A stretch of 47,451 nucleotides of DNA from Chloroflexales bacterium ZM16-3 (GTDB taxonomy: Bacteria; Chloroflexota; Chloroflexia; Chloroflexales; Chloroflexaceae): NCBI GenBank assembly GCA_004138175.2, contig RYFE02000037.1, positions 1 through 47,451 of the forward strand, written 5' to 3'. Numbering within the stretch: the first letter of the stretch is position 1; every line of letters starts with the position of its first letter. Shown here in pieces: positions 15,683 to 25,700 of this stretch. The notes under the pieces are model-generated. The model had not been told where the DNA came from and ran no database searches. It saw only the letters and a list, made by a program, of their open reading frames with translations. The translations under genes and the position numbers were made by a program.

Positions 15683-16423
15683 TTATGCCTCAGACTCATC
15701 GTTTAGCAACTTTGTAAGCTCATCATCCTCGGGAGGGAGCGCCTCTGCTACATATTCTGGACGAACAAGATGTTTCGACGACGGGGAAGCACTTGTCCAA
15801 GGAGGAGGTGTTTTGACACGAGGAGAAGGCGTTGAAATTGCGAACAGCCGAGCACGGTTGAACTCACCATTCGCAAGCAGGCTAAAGGGTGTGTGACCTT
15901 CCTCGGTACGAGGGGAGTCCAACCATCTTGAAAGCTCTGCTGGTGAGTGATTGAGACGCTGGGCTCGTTCGAGGATCTCACGCACTGTAAACAATCGGCG
16001 TCGATTAAGATCGGTAATCTCTCCATTATTTAGCCAGGCATAGATCGTTGGCCGTGTAACTCCAAGCAACTGTGCAATACGGTTCATCGGCAATCGCGTT
16101 GCCTCTTTAATCCATTGCACAGCCTCACTATATGGCTGCAACCCTATATCTACCGGTTCCACCCTCGCCGTAAGCTGAACCATTGGTTGCCGGAGCAGAA
16201 CCCGCCCTAAGGCTATCGCTGTGCTCGGACGAAGACTCTTGAGCAGTGTACCACCATCGCTCGTAGCATCCTCAAAAGCCAGTGCGAGGTTTCGTGCAGC
16301 AGCCTCGATGCCAGATGGTAACTCATGTCCTTCGAGTAGTTGATGAGCGCCCATAGATGGCACACCAACTTCTCGTCGTACAAGGTTTGAGAGGGGGGAT
16401 GCGAATTTAGCGGTTGTCAACAC
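15683..16423 (-). CDS. HTH DNA-binding protein (cargo module gene 2)
   Basis: 246 aa from GTG 16423, chosen because GGAG lies 6 nt upstream; the longer frame would reach far into the preceding gene. It overlaps the end of the TIGR04255-like gene by 17 nt. A helix-turn-helix is clear near residues 110-135 (MNRIAQLLGVTRPTIYAWL), followed by a helical part (RRRLFTVREILERAQRL) as in Xre/MbcA-like antitoxins, and a Ser/Pro-rich C-terminal tail. A role as repressor of its own operon fits the paired 9-bp repeats at 17284-17304. Whether it is an antitoxin is inference. Confidence 0.75.
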   Translation of the reverse strand: MLTTAKFASPLSNLVRREVGVPSMGAHQLLEGHELPSGIEAAARNLALAFEDATSDGGTLLKSLRPSTAIALGRVLLRQPMVQLTARVEPVDIGLQPYSEAVQWIKEATRLPMNRIAQLLGVTRPTIYAWLNNGEITDLNRRRLFTVREILERAQRLNHSPAELSRWLDSPRTEEGHTPFSLLANGEFNRARLFAISTPSPRVKTPPPWTSASPSSKHLVRPEYVAEALPPEDDELTKLLNDESEA

Positions 16424-17246
16424 GACGCACTCCAAGTGTTTGCAGGTATTGATCCAAAACAAACCATCGGAACAGTCGATATACCACCCGATTATACTCT
16501 GCAACATGACGACAGATGTCGTCAGGGTTCATCGCCTGCTTGGCAGCAACAGGAAAGTCACGGAACACATCAATATCTAAGAGATAGAATGGTGTATTAG
16601 GAGCTAGTTGCCCTGTTGGAGGTGCGACCGTAGTACCGGTCGGAAACAGCCCATGGTGAATGTTAATTCCACGATTATGCGAATAACGCAACAAAAACTC
16701 TTGCACTGAAAGGTGAATATTACTTGAGAATTCCGATATTGCTAGAGATCCGAGCATCTCCTGTCGGATAATATCGCTCCACTCTAAGTTACTATCATCT
16801 TGTCGGATCTCGTCAATGTATCGTAACCCAATACGTATTAGTTGGCTCGGGCGAATATACTTAATCAGTGCGGCTAGAATAACTTCCAGACGACCAAGGA
16901 ACTCCTGAAAGTCGTTATAGGCACGAGTCTCAATAGCGAGAAAGTCATCTGCTAAGACAACAGTCCACTCATCACGCCCATCTGAGAAACGCCAATGTTG
17001 GGACTGAGCTTGTCCTTGTACGGCACCCTCAGCAGGTGCGACAACAAATTGTACTTCTGTTCCACGCTGAACTACTGGATAATGTTCACGTATCGCGTCT
17101 TGGAAAGAAGCAACATACGCTTGGTCTCCAATGCTGAGCACTCGGGTGAACCGAACTTGGCACAGTGTTAGAGCAAGAGGTGGGCGATCATAAATGATGT
17201 GCTGCACCTCAGGAAGGTTGAGTAGGTCGAGCAGTGACTGCTCCAT
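16407..17246 (-). CDS. TIGR04255-like protein (cargo module gene 1)
   Basis: 279 aa from ATG 17246, preceded by GAGGGAG 3 nt upstream; an ATG at 17285 has no such site. The layout fits the sporadically distributed TIGR04255 family: an opening PPLAL block (IIYDRPPLALTLCQVRF), a W-x-F-S strand (HWRFSDGRDEWTVVLADDF), an Y-x-x-F helix (YNDFQEFLGRLEVIL) and the signature RIGLRYIDEI near 155-164. The family function is unknown to me; its patchy distribution and common presence in mobile DNA suggest defence or toxin-antitoxin roles. It heads the cargo operon. Confidence 0.75.
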   Translation of the reverse strand: MEQSLLDLLNLPEVQHIIYDRPPLALTLCQVRFTRVLSIGDQAYVASFQDAIREHYPVVQRGTEVQFVVAPAEGAVQGQAQSQHWRFSDGRDEWTVVLADDFLAIETRAYNDFQEFLGRLEVILAALIKYIRPSQLIRIGLRYIDEIRQDDSNLEWSDIIRQEMLGSLAISEFSSNIHLSVQEFLLRYSHNRGINIHHGLFPTGTTVAPPTGQLAPNTPFYLLDIDVFRDFPVAAKQAMNPDDICRHVAEYNRVVYRLFRWFVLDQYLQTLGVRRVDNR

Positions 17247-17283
17247 AGCTCCCTCAGTGGCCAACCTGAAAGGATTAGCCCTC

Positions 17284-17304
17284 ACTTTACACGGGACTTT
17301 ACAC
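17284..17304. promoter_or_regulatory. Direct-repeat operator candidate
   Basis: Two perfect copies of ACTTTACAC (17284-17292 and 17296-17304) separated by GGG, a 12-bp pitch. They lie just downstream of the -10 box of the cargo promoter, where a bound repressor would block transcription. The HTH protein of the same operon is the natural candidate ligand. Confidence 0.55.
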
Positions 17305-17308
17305 TGTC

Positions 17309-17337
17309 ATTGTAACGGGTAGAGCGAATCAAGTCAA
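17309..17337 (-). promoter_or_regulatory. Promoter of the three-gene cargo module
   Basis: On the minus strand TTGACT (17332-17337), 17 bp, TACAAT (17309-17314). It lies 62 bp upstream of the first start codon. The boxes are identical to those of the cysK promoter, so the cargo is set for host sigma factor. Confidence 0.75.
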
Positions 17338-17418
17338 TGATATAAAATGTGAGCAGGATGAGATGTCCTTGCTCCGTAATCGTGTATGATAAAGTATGAG
17401 CCTACTGGGCAGTACAGG

Positions 17419-17429
17419 GAAAGTAGTTC
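17419..17429 (+). other. Possible additional transposase-binding half site
   Basis: GAAAGTAGTTC matches the core of the right-end repeats exactly but in the opposite orientation to the tandem array. It may be a chance match or a subterminal site. Confidence 0.3.
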
Positions 17430-17507
17430 ATGATAGACGATGATTGATATCAAATTAGAATTAAATCAATGCTTAAAATGCATAAATACTCTGCTACTAA
17501 ATACAAC

Positions 17508-17536
17508 GGGGGCGGCTCTTGATGAGAGCCGCCCCC
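17508..17536. terminator. Strong hairpin inside the transposon right end
   Basis: Perfect 12-bp stem (GGGGGCGGCTCT / AGAGCCGCCCCC) with loop TGATG. There is no T-run on either side. It may insulate the cargo promoter from transcription entering from the tRNA side. Confidence 0.5.
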
Positions 17537-17564
17537 GCTGGTGTGGGCTTGTGGTGCTACCTAT

Positions 17565-17649
17565 GCGAAGTACTTTTTGCTCAAGATGCGAAGTACTTTC
17601 TGCTCAGGGTACGAACTACTTTCTGCTCAGGGTACGAACTACTTTCTGC
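17565..17649 (-). repeat. Transposon right end: four 23-bp transposase-site repeats
   Basis: Four head-to-tail units with a 23-bp period: GCGAAGTACTTTTTGCTCAA.., GCGAAGTACTTTCTGCTCAG.., ACGAACTACTTTCTGCTCAG.. and a truncated last ACGAACTACTTTCTGC. Read inward from the tRNA side each contains AAAGTA(C/G)TTCG. Tn7-type right ends carry a similar dense array of 22-bp TnsB sites. Confidence 0.75.
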
Positions 17650-17652
17650 AAA

Positions 17653-17658
17653 CCCACA
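17653..17658 (-). mobile_element. Right terminus of the Tn7-like transposon
   Basis: Read inward the end is TGTGGGTTTGCAGAAAGTAG. Tn7 itself starts TGTGGGCGGACA, so the TGTGGG hexamer and the transposase site starting a few bases inside fit a Tn7-type end. The 5 bp outside are ACAAA (17659-17663), then 6 bp remain to the CCA end of tRNA-Glu. An alternative terminus 3 bp outward (TGTTGTGGG) is possible. Confidence 0.6.
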
Positions 17659-17669
17659 ACAAAAATCGG

Positions 17670-17746
17670 TGGTACCCCCAGCGGGATTCGAACCCGCGAT
17701 CTTCACCTTGAAAGGGTGACGTCCTAGGCCGCTAGACTATGGGGGC
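17670..17746 (-). tRNA. tRNA-Glu (anticodon UUC)
   Basis: Cloverleaf read on the minus strand: acceptor GCCCCCA / TGGGGGT (G-U at 1-72), D arm GTCT/GGAC, anticodon stem TCACC/GGTGA with loop CTTTCAA (anticodon TTC), 5-nt variable loop, T arm GCGGG-TTCGAAT-CCCGC, discriminator A and an encoded CCA at 17672-17670. 77 nt including CCA. The gene is intact; its 3' end faces the transposon and island. Confidence 0.96.
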
Positions 17747-17792
17747 GTATCGGGGCGCATTATAGCAGGGTAGGGCCAAGCTTTCAAGTTGC

Positions 17793-18365
17793 TTACGCCT
17801 GCTCGTCGAATTCGGCCTCGTCGTAGTAGTCGGCCAGGCCGGCCAGGGCCATCTGGGCCAGGTAGGGCGTCACTTCGTTGCCGAGCGAGGTGCGGAAGGC
17901 GCTATAGTCGATGGCAATCGCCTCGCGCCAGCGGCCCTGCTCGGCGTAGGCCGGCAGCATCCGGCGCAGCTGGGTCGCCAGGAAGCGCCGCGTGTTCGGC
18001 ACCGCCACGCTCAGCACCGCCCGCCTCAGGTATTCCGAGAAGATATCCGCTTCGCCCTCGTCTACCACCGGCGGCTCGCCGACATGGGCGATCATCTTGT
18101 CGATCAGCAGCGGGCCGAAGTGCAGCGGCGCGAACGCCTCGCCGCGAAAGATCTCGATGCAGAGTGCGTCGAGGGCTTTCTCGTCGCGGTGCAGCTCTAG
18201 GGCCAGCGGGCGCTGCTCGCGCAGCTGCCGCGCCGCTGCAGTGAGCCGCTCCTGCTCGGCGGCGTCCGCCGGGTGCTCCAGCCACGTCCCCGCGCAGCGC
18301 GTCAGCAGCACGGCCATCTCCCCGCCGCCCGCCAGGTCGCTCTTTCGTAAGATCCTGCCCCGCAT
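17793..18365 (-). CDS. Hypothetical protein
   Basis: 190 aa from ATG 18365, with AAGGAAA about 9 nt upstream; a longer frame to 18554 would run through the cysK promoter and is rejected. The protein is soluble and helical, rich in Leu/Ala/Arg, with LHRDEKALDALCIEIFRGEAF in the middle and an acidic C-terminal end (DYYDEAEFDEQA). No motif is recognised. It is divergent from cysK across 208 bp. Confidence 0.7.
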   Translation of the reverse strand: MRGRILRKSDLAGGGEMAVLLTRCAGTWLEHPADAAEQERLTAAARQLREQRPLALELHRDEKALDALCIEIFRGEAFAPLHFGPLLIDKMIAHVGEPPVVDEGEADIFSEYLRRAVLSVAVPNTRRFLATQLRRMLPAYAEQGRWREAIAIDYSAFRTSLGNEVTPYLAQMALAGLADYYDEAEFDEQA

Positions 18366-18501
18366 CGCTCGATTTCCTTCGATTTCCTTGTTGCCCGGCC
18401 TGCGCGCCTCTGTCACGGAGCTTTCAGGTGGCTCTTGATACGCAATCTGCAATGAGCCCAGTATACCGCACCTCGAAAAGTAAACAAAACCTCTTAAGAA
18501 C

Positions 18502-18530
18502 TTGACTTTAATCCAACCCGGCGCTACAAT
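18502..18530 (+). promoter_or_regulatory. cysK promoter
   Basis: TTGACT (18502-18507), 17 bp, TACAAT (18525-18530), 43 bp before the start codon. A near-consensus vegetative promoter. Confidence 0.8.
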
Positions 18531-18573
18531 TTTGGCAGACACTGAGCCACACAAGCGAAAGGAGCCGGGCGCA

Positions 18574-19503
18574 ATGGCGCGGATCTACAACAGCATCACC
18601 GACCTGGTCGGCAACACGCCCCTGGTACGCCTCAATAAGGTCAATGACACGCAGGCCACGGTGCTCGCTAAGCTGGAGTTCTTCAACCCGGCGAGCAGCG
18701 TGAAGGACCGCATCGGTCTGGCGATGATCGAGGCCGCCGAGCGCGAGGGCAAGATTACGCCCGGCGAGACGATCTTGGTCGAGCCGACGAGCGGCAATAC
18801 TGGCATCGGGCTGGCCTTTGTGGCCGCCGCCAAGGGCTACCGCCTGATCCTCACGATGCCTGAGACGATGAGCGTCGAGCGGCGTAAGCTGCTGCGCGGC
18901 TATGGCGCCGAGCTGGTGCTTACCCCCGGCACCGAGGGTATGCGCGGCGCGATCTCTCGCGCCGAGGAGATTCTTGCCGATATGCCGAATGGCTTTATGC
19001 CGCAGCAGTTTAAGAACCCCGCGAACCCTGATGTGCATCGCCGGACCACCGCCGAGGAGATCTGGAACGATACCGACGGCAAGGTGGACATCCTGGTCAG
19101 TGGGGTGGGCACCGGCGGCACGATCACTGGCGTCGGCGAGGCGCTCAAGGCCCGTAAGCCTGGCTTCCACGTGGTGGCCGTTGAGCCCGAGGCGTCGCCC
19201 GTCCTCTCGGGCGGCAAGCCTGGCCCGCATAAGATCCAGGGCATCGGGGCTGGCTTTGTGCCCGATGTGCTCAACGCCGCGATTATCGACGAGATCCAGC
19301 TGGTGAGCAATGATGACGCCTTCGCTATGGCCCGCCGCCTGGCGAAGGAGGAGGGCCTGCTTGTCGGCATCAGCAGCGGCGCCGCCGCCACCGCCGCCCT
19401 CCGCGTGGCCGCCCGCCCCGAGAACGCCGGTAAGCTGATCGTCTTTATCGTCCCCTCTAACGGCGAGCGCTACCTCTCCACGCCGCTCTATAGCGAGGAT
19501 TAG
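18574..19503 (+). CDS. cysK: Cysteine synthase (O-acetylserine sulfhydrylase)
   Basis: 309 aa from ATG 18574, with AAAGGAG 9 nt upstream. It makes cysteine from O-acetylserine and sulfide using PLP. The PLP lysine is in [11 protein letters not shown] near residue 43, the substrate loop is [11 protein letters not shown] near 70, the phosphate-binding Gly-rich loop is [10 protein letters not shown] near 180, and the C-terminal ISSGAAATA motif is present. Length and order are standard for CysK. It is a single-gene unit; a hairpin at 19596-19624 may end it. Confidence 0.95.
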   Translation: MARIYNSITDLVGNTPLVRLNKVNDTQATVLAKLEFFNPASSVKDRIGLAMIEAAEREGKITPGETILVEPTSGNTGIGLAFVAAAKGYRLILTMPETMSVERRKLLRGYGAELVLTPGTEGMRGAISRAEEILADMPNGFMPQQFKNPANPDVHRRTTAEEIWNDTDGKVDILVSGVGTGGTITGVGEALKARKPGFHVVAVEPEASPVLSGGKPGPHKIQGIGAGFVPDVLNAAIIDEIQLVSNDDAFAMARRLAKEEGLLVGISSGAAATAALRVAARPENAGKLIVFIVPSNGERYLSTPLYSED

Positions 19504-19595
19504 GGCCGATACTTTACTGTTTCTCAACATAACATTCACCGTATTGTCATCCCCTCCCCTCGCCCTGATGCTATGATTGCGGTAAGTCAACTATT

Positions 19596-19624
19596 GCGGC
19601 GCAGATCATAACGATCTGCGCCGC
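19596..19624. terminator. Hairpin downstream of cysK
   Basis: Perfect 12-bp stem GCGGCGCAGATC / GATCTGCGCCGC with loop ATAAC and no T-run. It is the only notable structure in the 281-bp gap between cysK and the giant secreted protein. Confidence 0.55.
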
Positions 19625-19784
19625 GATGGCGTTCATCCCTCTACTACATCCTCGGGTACTACCGCAACACACACATCAGGGCGCGCCTCGGGCTGTGCGC
19701 CCACGATGTATGGGAGAGGCTGATCTTTGAATGCCTCCCCTGCTGTATCACCATGGCTGGCAGACAGAAGGTAGAGGGGGGCAC

Positions 19785-22700
19785 ATGGACAACAGGCACA
19801 TCGGGCGAGGCTCACGAGGTGGTAGGGCGCTGCGGCTCTGGGCGGTTATGCTGCTGCTGGCGATGGTGGCGCTCTGGCTGCCAACCGGCAGCGCCCGCGC
19901 CGCTGCCCCGATAGCGGTGGGCTGTACCGGCACCGCCGGGGATGTCGCCGGGCTGATCAGCGCGATCTCCCAGGCGAACACGCAGTCCGGCGCCGATACG
20001 ATCAGCCTCGCCGCTGGCTGCACCTATGCGCTCGGCGCGGTAAATAATAGCGCCGGCGGCCCCAACGGCCTGCCGGTGATCTCCGGCAGCCTGACCATCC
20101 TGGGCAACGGGGCGACGATTGCGCGCAGCGCGGGCTCCCCGGCCTTCCGCATCCTCAAGAATAGCGGCACCCTCACCCTCGACGGCGTTACCCTGGCCGG
20201 TGGCCTTGCCTCTGGCAGCAACGGCGGCGCGATCTACAACACCGGCAGCCTGACGATGCTCTCTAGCACGGTCACTGGCAGCCGCGCCCACGGCTCGCGC
20301 AGGAACGGCGGCAACGGCGGCGCGATCTACAACACTGGCAGCCTGACCGTGAGCGCCAGCACCCTGGCCAGCAATCAGGCGCTCGGCGGCGATGGGGCGA
20401 GCCACAGTGGTTCGCTGGGCGGCAGCGGATTCGGCGGCGCGATCTTCAGCACCGCTGGCAGCAGCGTCACGATCATCAACAGCACGATCTCGGGCAACCA
20501 GGCGCTCGGCGGCCCGGATCGGGATGATGATCACGATGACGATAGCTACAGCGGGGCTGGCGGCGGCATCTTCTCTGACCGTGCGGCGGTGACGATCTCT
20601 AGCAGCACGATCTACGCTAATGCGATCCAAGACGGCGCGCACGACCACGCCTTCGGCGGCGGTGTCTTCGCCAAGGGTGGCTCGCTGAGCTACCGCAACA
20701 GCATCCTGCTCGGCAACGGTAGCTCTGACTGCGCTGTTATATGGGGCGCCCTCAGCTCGCTCGGCTCTAACCTGCTCGCCGCCGATGGCGGCTGCCCGTC
20801 TTCCGGCGATCTGCTGCTGACTGAGCAGAGCCCCGGCATCTTGCCCCTGGCCAACAACGGCGGGCCGACCCTCACTCACGCCCTCGCGGCCGACAGCCCG
20901 GCGATCAATGCGGCCGATAGCGCCAGCTGCCCGCCGACCGACCAGCGCGGCGTGGCGCGCCCCCAGGGTGCCTGCGATATCGGCGCGTTTGAGTATCGGT
21001 CGCCGGTGCTCGACTCCGTCTACACGGTCACGACCGACGCCGACGACGGCGACGGCTCGCTGCGCCAGGCTATCCTCGACTCGAATGGCAACGCTGGCTT
21101 CGATACGATCATCTTCGCCCTGCCCGCTGGCCCGCAGACGATCAGCCTGGCATCGCCACTGCCCGCCATCACTGATCATGTGGTGATCGATGCGACCGGC
21201 CAGAGTGGCGTCACCATTGACGGCGCGGCGGCGGGTACACTCAGCGGCCTGCGGATCAACGCTGGCGGCAGCAGCGTGCGTGGCCTCGGCTTCACCGGTT
21301 TCTCCGGCGCAGGTATCGAGATCACTAGCTCGAACAATACCGTCGAGTCGAATATCATCGTCAACAACGGCGGTGCCGGTATCTCCGTGATCAGCGGCAC
21401 CGGCAACAGCCTGCGCCAGAACCGCATCTCCGATAACGGCGGCCTCGGCATTGACCTCGACGGCGATGGCCAGATCAGCAGCGGCCCCGGCGCGGGAGCG
21501 AACAACCTCCAGCCCTTCCCGCAGATTAGCGCGGCCAGCGAGAACACAAGCGACACCCTGATCGCGGGCAGCCTCGCCACTCAGCCCGAGACAAGCTATA
21601 GCATCGACCTCTACGCCAGCGTCTCCTGCGACACCAGCGGCAACGGCGAGGGCCAGACCTACCTCGGCTCGACGGATCTGGACACGAACGGCAGCTTCAG
21701 CCTGAGCCTGCCCCGCACCGACCTGTCTGGCCTCTGGATCACCGCTGTGGCCACCGACGATGCAGGCAACTCCTCGGAGTTCTCGCCCTGCGTCCCGGTG
21801 AACACGAATAACCTGTGGACAAATGCGATCCCGCTGAGCCTTCAGCCGACGAGTAACCCTCAGGCGATTGGCGCGCTCGGCGCGACGATCAGCCAGAAGA
21901 TCACCAGCCCCTATCAGGAGCGCTGGTACCGCTTCCCGGTCACGCCCGGCAGCCGGGTGCGGATCACGCTCAACGGTCTCCCCGGCAGCGCGATCACGCT
22001 CCACCGCGACCTGCCGACGATCTATGCGCAGCTAGGCAACCCGCAGAGCGCGGTGAAGACATCTGCCAGCAATCTGCCGGGGACGTACCTGCCGGGAACC
22101 TACCTGCCGGGAACCTACCTGCCGGGAACCTACCTGCCGGGGACGTATCTGCCGGGAACCTACCTGCCGGGGACGTATCTGCCGGGAACGTATCTGCCGG
22201 GGACGTACCTGCCGGGGACGTACCTGCCGGGGACGTACCTGCCGGGGACGTACCTGCCGGGGACGTACCTGCCGGGAACCTACCTGCCGGGAACCTACCT
22301 GCCCGAGCGCTATGCGGGAGCGATCTTCAACAGCCTGATGGCGGTTGGGGCTGAGCCGAATGTGGCCGCCCAGACGATCGAGCGGAGCAGCTGGGATCTG
22401 AGCGAGGATCTCTATGTGCGCGTGGTTGGCCCGGTTGACCAGGGCCAGAGCTTTAGCCTGAGCGTCACGGTCGAGGGCGGTGCCTGCGCAAGTCTGGAAT
22501 CCCCGCCCGCCGACATGCTTGCGATTGATGGGGGCGCGCCGTCTGTCACCCGCACCAGCTTGATCATCTGGGACTCGCAGCGCTTTGCTGAGGCGCACCC
22601 GGACAACACCACGGCCCAGATCGCGGGGCTACGCACGTCGCTGGCAACCTTCGCCAACCGCAGCGAGATTGGCGGCGAGGTGATCGACCTGGCCGACCAT

Positions 22701-25700
22701 GCGACCTACCCGCGCGTGGCCTTCGCCCGCGCCCAGCTTCAGGCAAACACCGACTGCACTGCCGCCGCCAACATGGTCGCCAATGAGATCAAGGCGGTGA
22801 TCGATGCGCACCGAGGCGCAAGCCTCCAGTACATTGTCCTGGTCGGCGGCGATGAGAGCATCCCCTTCTTCCGCTACCCCGACCAGGCCGGGCTGGGCAA
22901 TGAGAACGAGTACTACCCGCCGGTAGTCGAGAGCAGCCCGTCGAATGCCAGCCTGCGCGATGGCCGGGTGCTCGGCCAGGATGGCTACGGCGCGTCGACG
23001 ACGATCTGGCGCGGCAGCTACGAGCTGCCCCTGCCCGATCTGGCGGTTGGGCGGCTGGTGGGCGACGCCGACACGGTGAGCGGCATGCTCGCAACCTACG
23101 CTGGCGTGAGCGGCGTTGTCACCCCGCACTCGGCTCTGGTCACCGGCTACGACTTTGTGGCCGACGGGGCGACCGCCGTGAGCGCAGATCTCTCGCAGGG
23201 ACTGGATACCGCGCCGACTGACCTTATTCAGGAGCCAGGCGACGCGACGGCCTGGACGGCGAAGGATCTGGGCGACCTGCTGCTGAAGCAGCGGCACGAC
23301 CTGATCTTCTTCACCGGGCACTTTGACGCCGGCAACATGCTCGCCGCCGACTATGCCACTAGCCTACCGGCGAGCGACATCCTGAGCGCGCCGGCCGACT
23401 TCACCAATACGATCCTCTTCGGCCTCGGCTGCCACAGCGGCTACAATGTGCCGCCGCCCGACGCGATCAGCGGCTTCTCACCCAGCCCCGACTGGCCCGA
23501 GGCATACGCGATGCGCGGGGCGTCCTACATCGCCGCCACCGGCTACGCCTATGGCGACACCGAGCTGGTTGAGTATGGCGAGCGCTACCTGGTGAACCTG
23601 GCCCGCGAGCTGCGCACCGGCAGCGGCCCGGTGGCGCTGGGCAGCGCGCTCATCCGCGCCAAGCAGGCATACCTCTCCGAGAAGGCGTCGATCAGCGGCA
23701 TGGATGAGAAGACGCTGCTCCAGTTTAGCCTCTATGGCCTGCCGATGCTCAAGGTCAATATGCCTGGTCAGCGCATCACCGCCGCAAGCAGCTCTGTGGT
23801 GAGCGGCACGGTGGGCGCTGGCGGCCCGGGCGCATCCTTCGGCCTCCAGCTTGGCCAGAGCGCGGCCGGCTCGACGGAGATCACGGTGAGCAGTGCGCCC
23901 ACCAGCAGCACCGTGACCCTGACGGATGCGAGCGGCGGCAGCGTTGACACCAGCTACTACAGCGGCGGCAGCGGGGCGGTGGCGAACCCCGCCGAGCCCA
24001 TCCTGCCCCTTGAGCTGCGAAATGTCGGCGTGAGCGGCCAGGTGCTGCGCGGCGTCGGCTTCCGCAGCGGCAGCTACAGCGATCTGGCGCAGATCATCCC
24101 GCTCACCTCGGCGCCAACCACCGAGAACTCGCGCAGCTTCACCTCGTTCTACAGCCAGACGTTCTACCCGGCGCAGCCCTGGAGCGTCAACAGCATGGGC
24201 GATCTCACCAATGGTGATCCGAACCTCGCCGCGATCGTCGGCCAGTACCGCTCGAACGGGGCGGGCACCATCGACGGCACGCTGCGCCTCTTCAGCTCGA
24301 TGGGCTTCCGCACCTACTACCTCAACAAGAGCTGGGCGCAGAACACCGCCACCCGCGAGGCCGGTGTCGCCCCCGCCCCGCAGATCCGCGAGGTGACGAC
24401 CGAGCGGCTCTCGCCGACCTCGGTGCGGGTGCGGGTCTTCGCGGCCGCCAGCTCCTCGGTTGATCTCCAGGAGGTGTGGATTACCTACACGGATCTGGCC
24501 GCCCCCGGCTCGTGGCAGTCGATTGACCTGACCGCCGCGCCCGGCGAGCCGGGCTACTGGGAGGCGACCGCCAACCTGACCGAGACGGCAGTCTTCATGG
24601 CTCAGGCGGTGAGCGCGACCGGCCTGGTGAGCCTCGACACGAACAGCGGCGCGTTCTATCCTGTCGCCCAGCCCGCATCGACGACGCTCACCGGCACGGC
24701 GCTGAGCGCCCTAAGCGCGCCCGGCAGCGGCACCTTCGGCCAGCCGGTCAGCTTCTTGGCGCGGCTGACGGATCAGGATGGAGCTGTGCTAGGCAATCGC
24801 CTGCTCCGGCTAACCATCGGCACCCAGAGCGCCTTCGCCAGCACCGACTCGGCGGGCGAGGCGACGGTCAGCATCCGCCTGAGCCAGCCTGCCGGCAGCT
24901 ACACAGCCCAGATCAGCTTTGCCGGCAGCCCCGGCTACAGCTCGACAAGCCTGGCGCTGCCCTTCGCCATCCAGAAGGCCAACAGCTCGCTGGCGATCAG
25001 CCCCGCCGGCCCGGTCGTCGCCACCGGCAGCAACCCAGGGATCAGCGCCGTGCTGACCGGCACGGGCGGCGCGCCGATTGTGGATCGCTCGGTGATCTTC
25101 ATCGCCACCGCCGATGCCGGGGGCAGCTTCGGGCAGACGGCGAAGACCGGCCCGAGCGGGCGGGCCATCCTGAGCGCGGTGAGCTGGCCAGCGGGCACCT
25201 ACAGCCTGCGGGCATCCTTCGCTGGCGGCGTGCCGCTCCCCGACTTCACCCTCAGCGACCCATCCTACACATCGTCGGCCAGCGGCGCGGTAAGCCTGAC
25301 CATCGTGAACCAGCCCGACACAGAGATCAGCGATGGGCCAAGCGGCACCAGCGGCGACACGCTGGTCAGCTTCAGCTTTAGCGGCAGCGGCGGCGTAGCG
25401 CCGCTCAGCTTCGCGTGTAGCCTCGACGGGGAAGACTTCGCGCCGTGCAGCAGCCCGGCCAGCTACGACCACCTGGCCGACGGCGCGCATACCTTCCAGG
25501 TGCGCGCCGTAGACGCGGGCGGCGTGGCCGACCCGACCCCCGCCGAGCGCAGCTGGACGACGCAGGTAATCTACCGGGCCACCGAGCAGGGCGAGCAGAT
25601 CTGGATCGAGCGCAACGTCGCGCTGGCTGGCATGGGCGACTACGATGGCAAGCAGAAGGACGGCTGGGCGCTGGTGGCGCGCACCAACGGAGATGATGAT

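Noticed and set aside
17565-17649. CRISPR array
   Set aside because: The 23-bp repeats are contiguous, with no unique spacers and no cas genes nearby; they fit transposase sites.
17440-17727. 95-codon plus-strand ORF ending in SGIRTRDLHLERVTS
   Set aside because: Its end is the antisense of the tRNA-Glu gene and its middle is the 23-bp repeat array; the SGIRTRDL peptide is a known artefact of tRNA-overlapping frames.
17670-17746. Duplicate of the tRNA-Glu 3' end as a second attachment site within the window
   Set aside because: I scanned for the T-arm/acceptor sequence left of the gene and saw no second copy; it may lie outside the window.
19812-22004. 730-codon minus-strand ORF opposite the giant secreted protein
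   Set aside because: Composition (Ala/Arg/Asp/Gly) is that of an antisense frame, and the plus strand has signal peptide, beta-helix repeats and domains.
22074-22313. LPGTY units as LPXTG-type sortase signals
   Set aside because: The fifth residue is Tyr not Gly, the array is in the middle of the protein and is not followed by a membrane helix and basic tail.
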